Assembly (NCBI GenBank): GCA_041862635.1 | Contig: JBGVTO010000343.1 | Coordinates: 1 to 7,105 of the forward strand | From: NIOZ-UU13 sp041862635 | GTDB taxonomy: Bacteria; Planctomycetota; Phycisphaerae; Sedimentisphaerales; Anaerobacaceae | Reading direction: 5' to 3' | Length of the DNA: 7,105 nucleotides | Shown: one piece after another, positions 6,468 through 7,105 of the stretch | Layout: the number at the start of each line of letters is the position of its first letter | Numbering within the stretch: the first letter of the stretch is position 1 | Position numbers and translations under genes: made by a program | The notes under the pieces: model-generated | Database searches by the model: none | What the model saw: the letters and a program-made list of their open reading frames with translations, nothing else | What the model was told of the DNA's origin: nothing

Positions 6468-6540
6468 GGGCCCGTAGCTCAGCGGTTAGAGCAGTGGACT
6501 CATAATCCATTGGTCGTAGGTTCGAATCCTACCGGGCCCA
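6468..6540 (+). tRNA. tRNA with CAU anticodon (tRNA-Met or tRNA-Ile2)
   Basis: The 73-nt sequence folds as a full cloverleaf. The acceptor stem is 7 perfect pairs (GGGCCCG with CGGGCCC), the D stem is GCTC/GAGC, the anticodon stem is GTGGA/TCCAT with loop CTCATAA, and the T stem is GTAGG/CCTAC with loop TTCGAAT. The discriminator base is A and no CCA is encoded. Anticodon CAU fits elongator Met, or the minor Ile2 tRNA whose C34 is changed to lysidine by TilS. C4-G69, C5-G68, the G27-U43 pair and the UGGUC variable loop resemble E. coli tRNA-Ile2, so Ile2 is quite possible; an automatic call would probably be Met. It is not the initiator type, because its acceptor ends in a G-C pair. The gene is the insertion target of the adjoining integrase. 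Confidence 0.95.
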
Positions 6541-7105
6541 ATTATTTTTTCTCCGTTGTCAAGAGGTGACAGAGGGTCTTTTTTTGCCTCTAAACACGCC
6601 ACTTTCAATGGTTTAGGCGTTTCCACTGTGCTTGCACTCAAATGCTCTTTTCGACTTTTAGCAGTGCCGTTTGAGGACATCGAAATACTATCAGGGTAAG
6701 CAGTTCCTGTCCGTTTTCCTGTCAATGGTTGGTCTATCGAACATGCCTTACTGTCCGTTCCGGTTAGCACAGCTTCATTTTTTTGTGTTCCCGGCCATGG
6801 ATACTCCGGCAGGTTCTCAATTGCCTGTTTGAGGTTATAAATCTTAGGTCTGTCAGTATATGTCCCTAAAGTCAGATTTGACTTATCACTATGCCGCATG
6901 ATGTCCATACGCTCTTTCAGTGAAGCTCCACTACTATCGAGTCCATTTGCAAGGGTGTGGCGTAACGAATGAAATACAATTTTTCGTTCAGCATCATCTA
7001 CAATAGGTATATTTGCGGCCTTTATGTCAGCGTGAAGCATCTTTGCTGTGCGATAACTGCTTGGCATATTGAATGCCATGGCGTCCGGTAGTTTTCCATC
7101 AAAAA
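6486..7105 (-). CDS. Tyrosine recombinase / integrase, C-terminal part, start beyond window
   Basis: The frame stays open to the window edge, with residues FDGKLPDA before the internal Met at 7079, so the true start lies outside. The catalytic domain is plain: HSLRH (His and Arg at 6960-6971), RH at 6891-6896 as the second His, and GTYT with the nucleophilic Tyr at 6858-6860. The first catalytic Arg would be off the window. After the Tyr comes a helix (IYNLKQAIENLPEYPWPG), then a low-complexity Ser/Thr/Lys-rich tail of about 100 residues. Its last 17 residues (GPGRIRTYDQWIMSPLL) and stop are the antisense of the tRNA gene. The enzyme would cut and rejoin DNA to insert or excise the element it belongs to. 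An extended C-terminal tail ending in tRNA-derived sequence fits an element integrated at this tRNA. The tail downstream of the Tyr may matter little for catalysis. Confidence 0.88.
   Translation of the reverse strand, partial: FDGKLPDAMAFNMPSSYRTAKMLHADIKAANIPIVDDAERKIVFHSLRHTLANGLDSSGASLKERMDIMRHSDKSNLTLGTYTDRPKIYNLKQAIENLPEYPWPGTQKNEAVLTGTDSKACSIDQPLTGKRTGTAYPDSISMSSNGTAKSRKEHLSASTVETPKPLKVACLEAKKDPLSPLDNGEKIIGPGRIRTYDQWIMSPLL
6506..6540 (+). other. Probable attachment site (att) in the 3' half of the tRNA
   Basis: Tyrosine integrases of mobile elements commonly recombine at the 3' part of tRNA genes and leave it intact. The integrase gene here abuts the 3' end and converges on it, the usual arrangement. 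The exact core is not visible because the partner copy lies outside the window. No second copy of the T-arm/3' end was found within it. Confidence 0.4.
6541..6551 (+). terminator. T-rich tract after the tRNA
   Basis: A run of six T (6545-6550) follows the tRNA by 4 nt. It could serve as a simple terminator, with the tRNA acceptor region supplying structure. No separate hairpin is seen. Confidence 0.25.
6541..7105. mobile_element. Left end of an element integrated at the tRNA (partial)
   Basis: The sequence right of the tRNA begins with an inward-pointing integrase gene and continues past the window. This is the standard layout of an integrative element or genomic island inserted at a tRNA 3' end. 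Cargo genes, the far att site and the element type cannot be seen. It may also be a decayed remnant, although the visible integrase frame is intact. Confidence 0.5.

Noticed and set aside
6354..6569. Plus-strand frame reading through the tRNA (VAQRLEQWTHNPLVVGSNPTG)
   Set aside because: This is the familiar conceptual translation of a tRNA gene and overlaps the 3' end of the symporter gene.
1..7105. CRISPR array, rRNA, insertion-sequence ends, toxin-antitoxin or defence genes
   Set aside because: No regularly spaced repeats, rRNA-like sequence, transposase or such gene pairs were seen.

Overview
The window looks like chromosomal DNA of a Gram-negative, carbohydrate-degrading bacterium, most likely a planctomycete of the Phycisphaerae type. 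This is inferred from protein style only: a Tat-exported sugar-isomerase-like protein, a secreted beta-helix protein of the GH141-like kind, and a tyrosine integrase whose C-terminus runs into a tRNA gene. No taxonomic marker gene is present.

Layout. Positions 102-683 (minus) hold a conserved-looking 193-residue protein of unknown function. Positions 684-1103 contain no convincing gene. This gap holds a 9-bp tandem repeat, two perfect inverted repeats and a T-rich tract that could end a structured leader. Positions 1104-6397 (plus) carry three co-directional genes: a Tat-targeted L-fucose/L-arabinose isomerase-like protein, a secreted right-handed beta-helix protein resembling glycoside hydrolase family 141, and a PutP-type sodium/solute symporter that starts 4 nt after the beta-helix stop codon. 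A tRNA gene with anticodon CAU follows at 6468-6540. A tyrosine recombinase (integrase) points towards it from the right and is cut off by the window end. Its last 17 codons and its stop are read from the antisense strand of the tRNA.

How the genes may work together. The three plus-strand genes look like a small outer-envelope glycan-use operon: a secreted polysaccharide-active enzyme, an exported isomerase-fold protein, and an inner-membrane sodium-coupled importer. The transporter keeps the residues PutP uses to bind proline, so its link to sugar use is unproven. The right end is the boundary of an element integrated at the tRNA, which extends beyond the window.

The main points for follow-up are the exported isomerase-like protein with a Cys/His cluster ahead of its Tat motif, the structured leader before it, and the integrase/tRNA junction.
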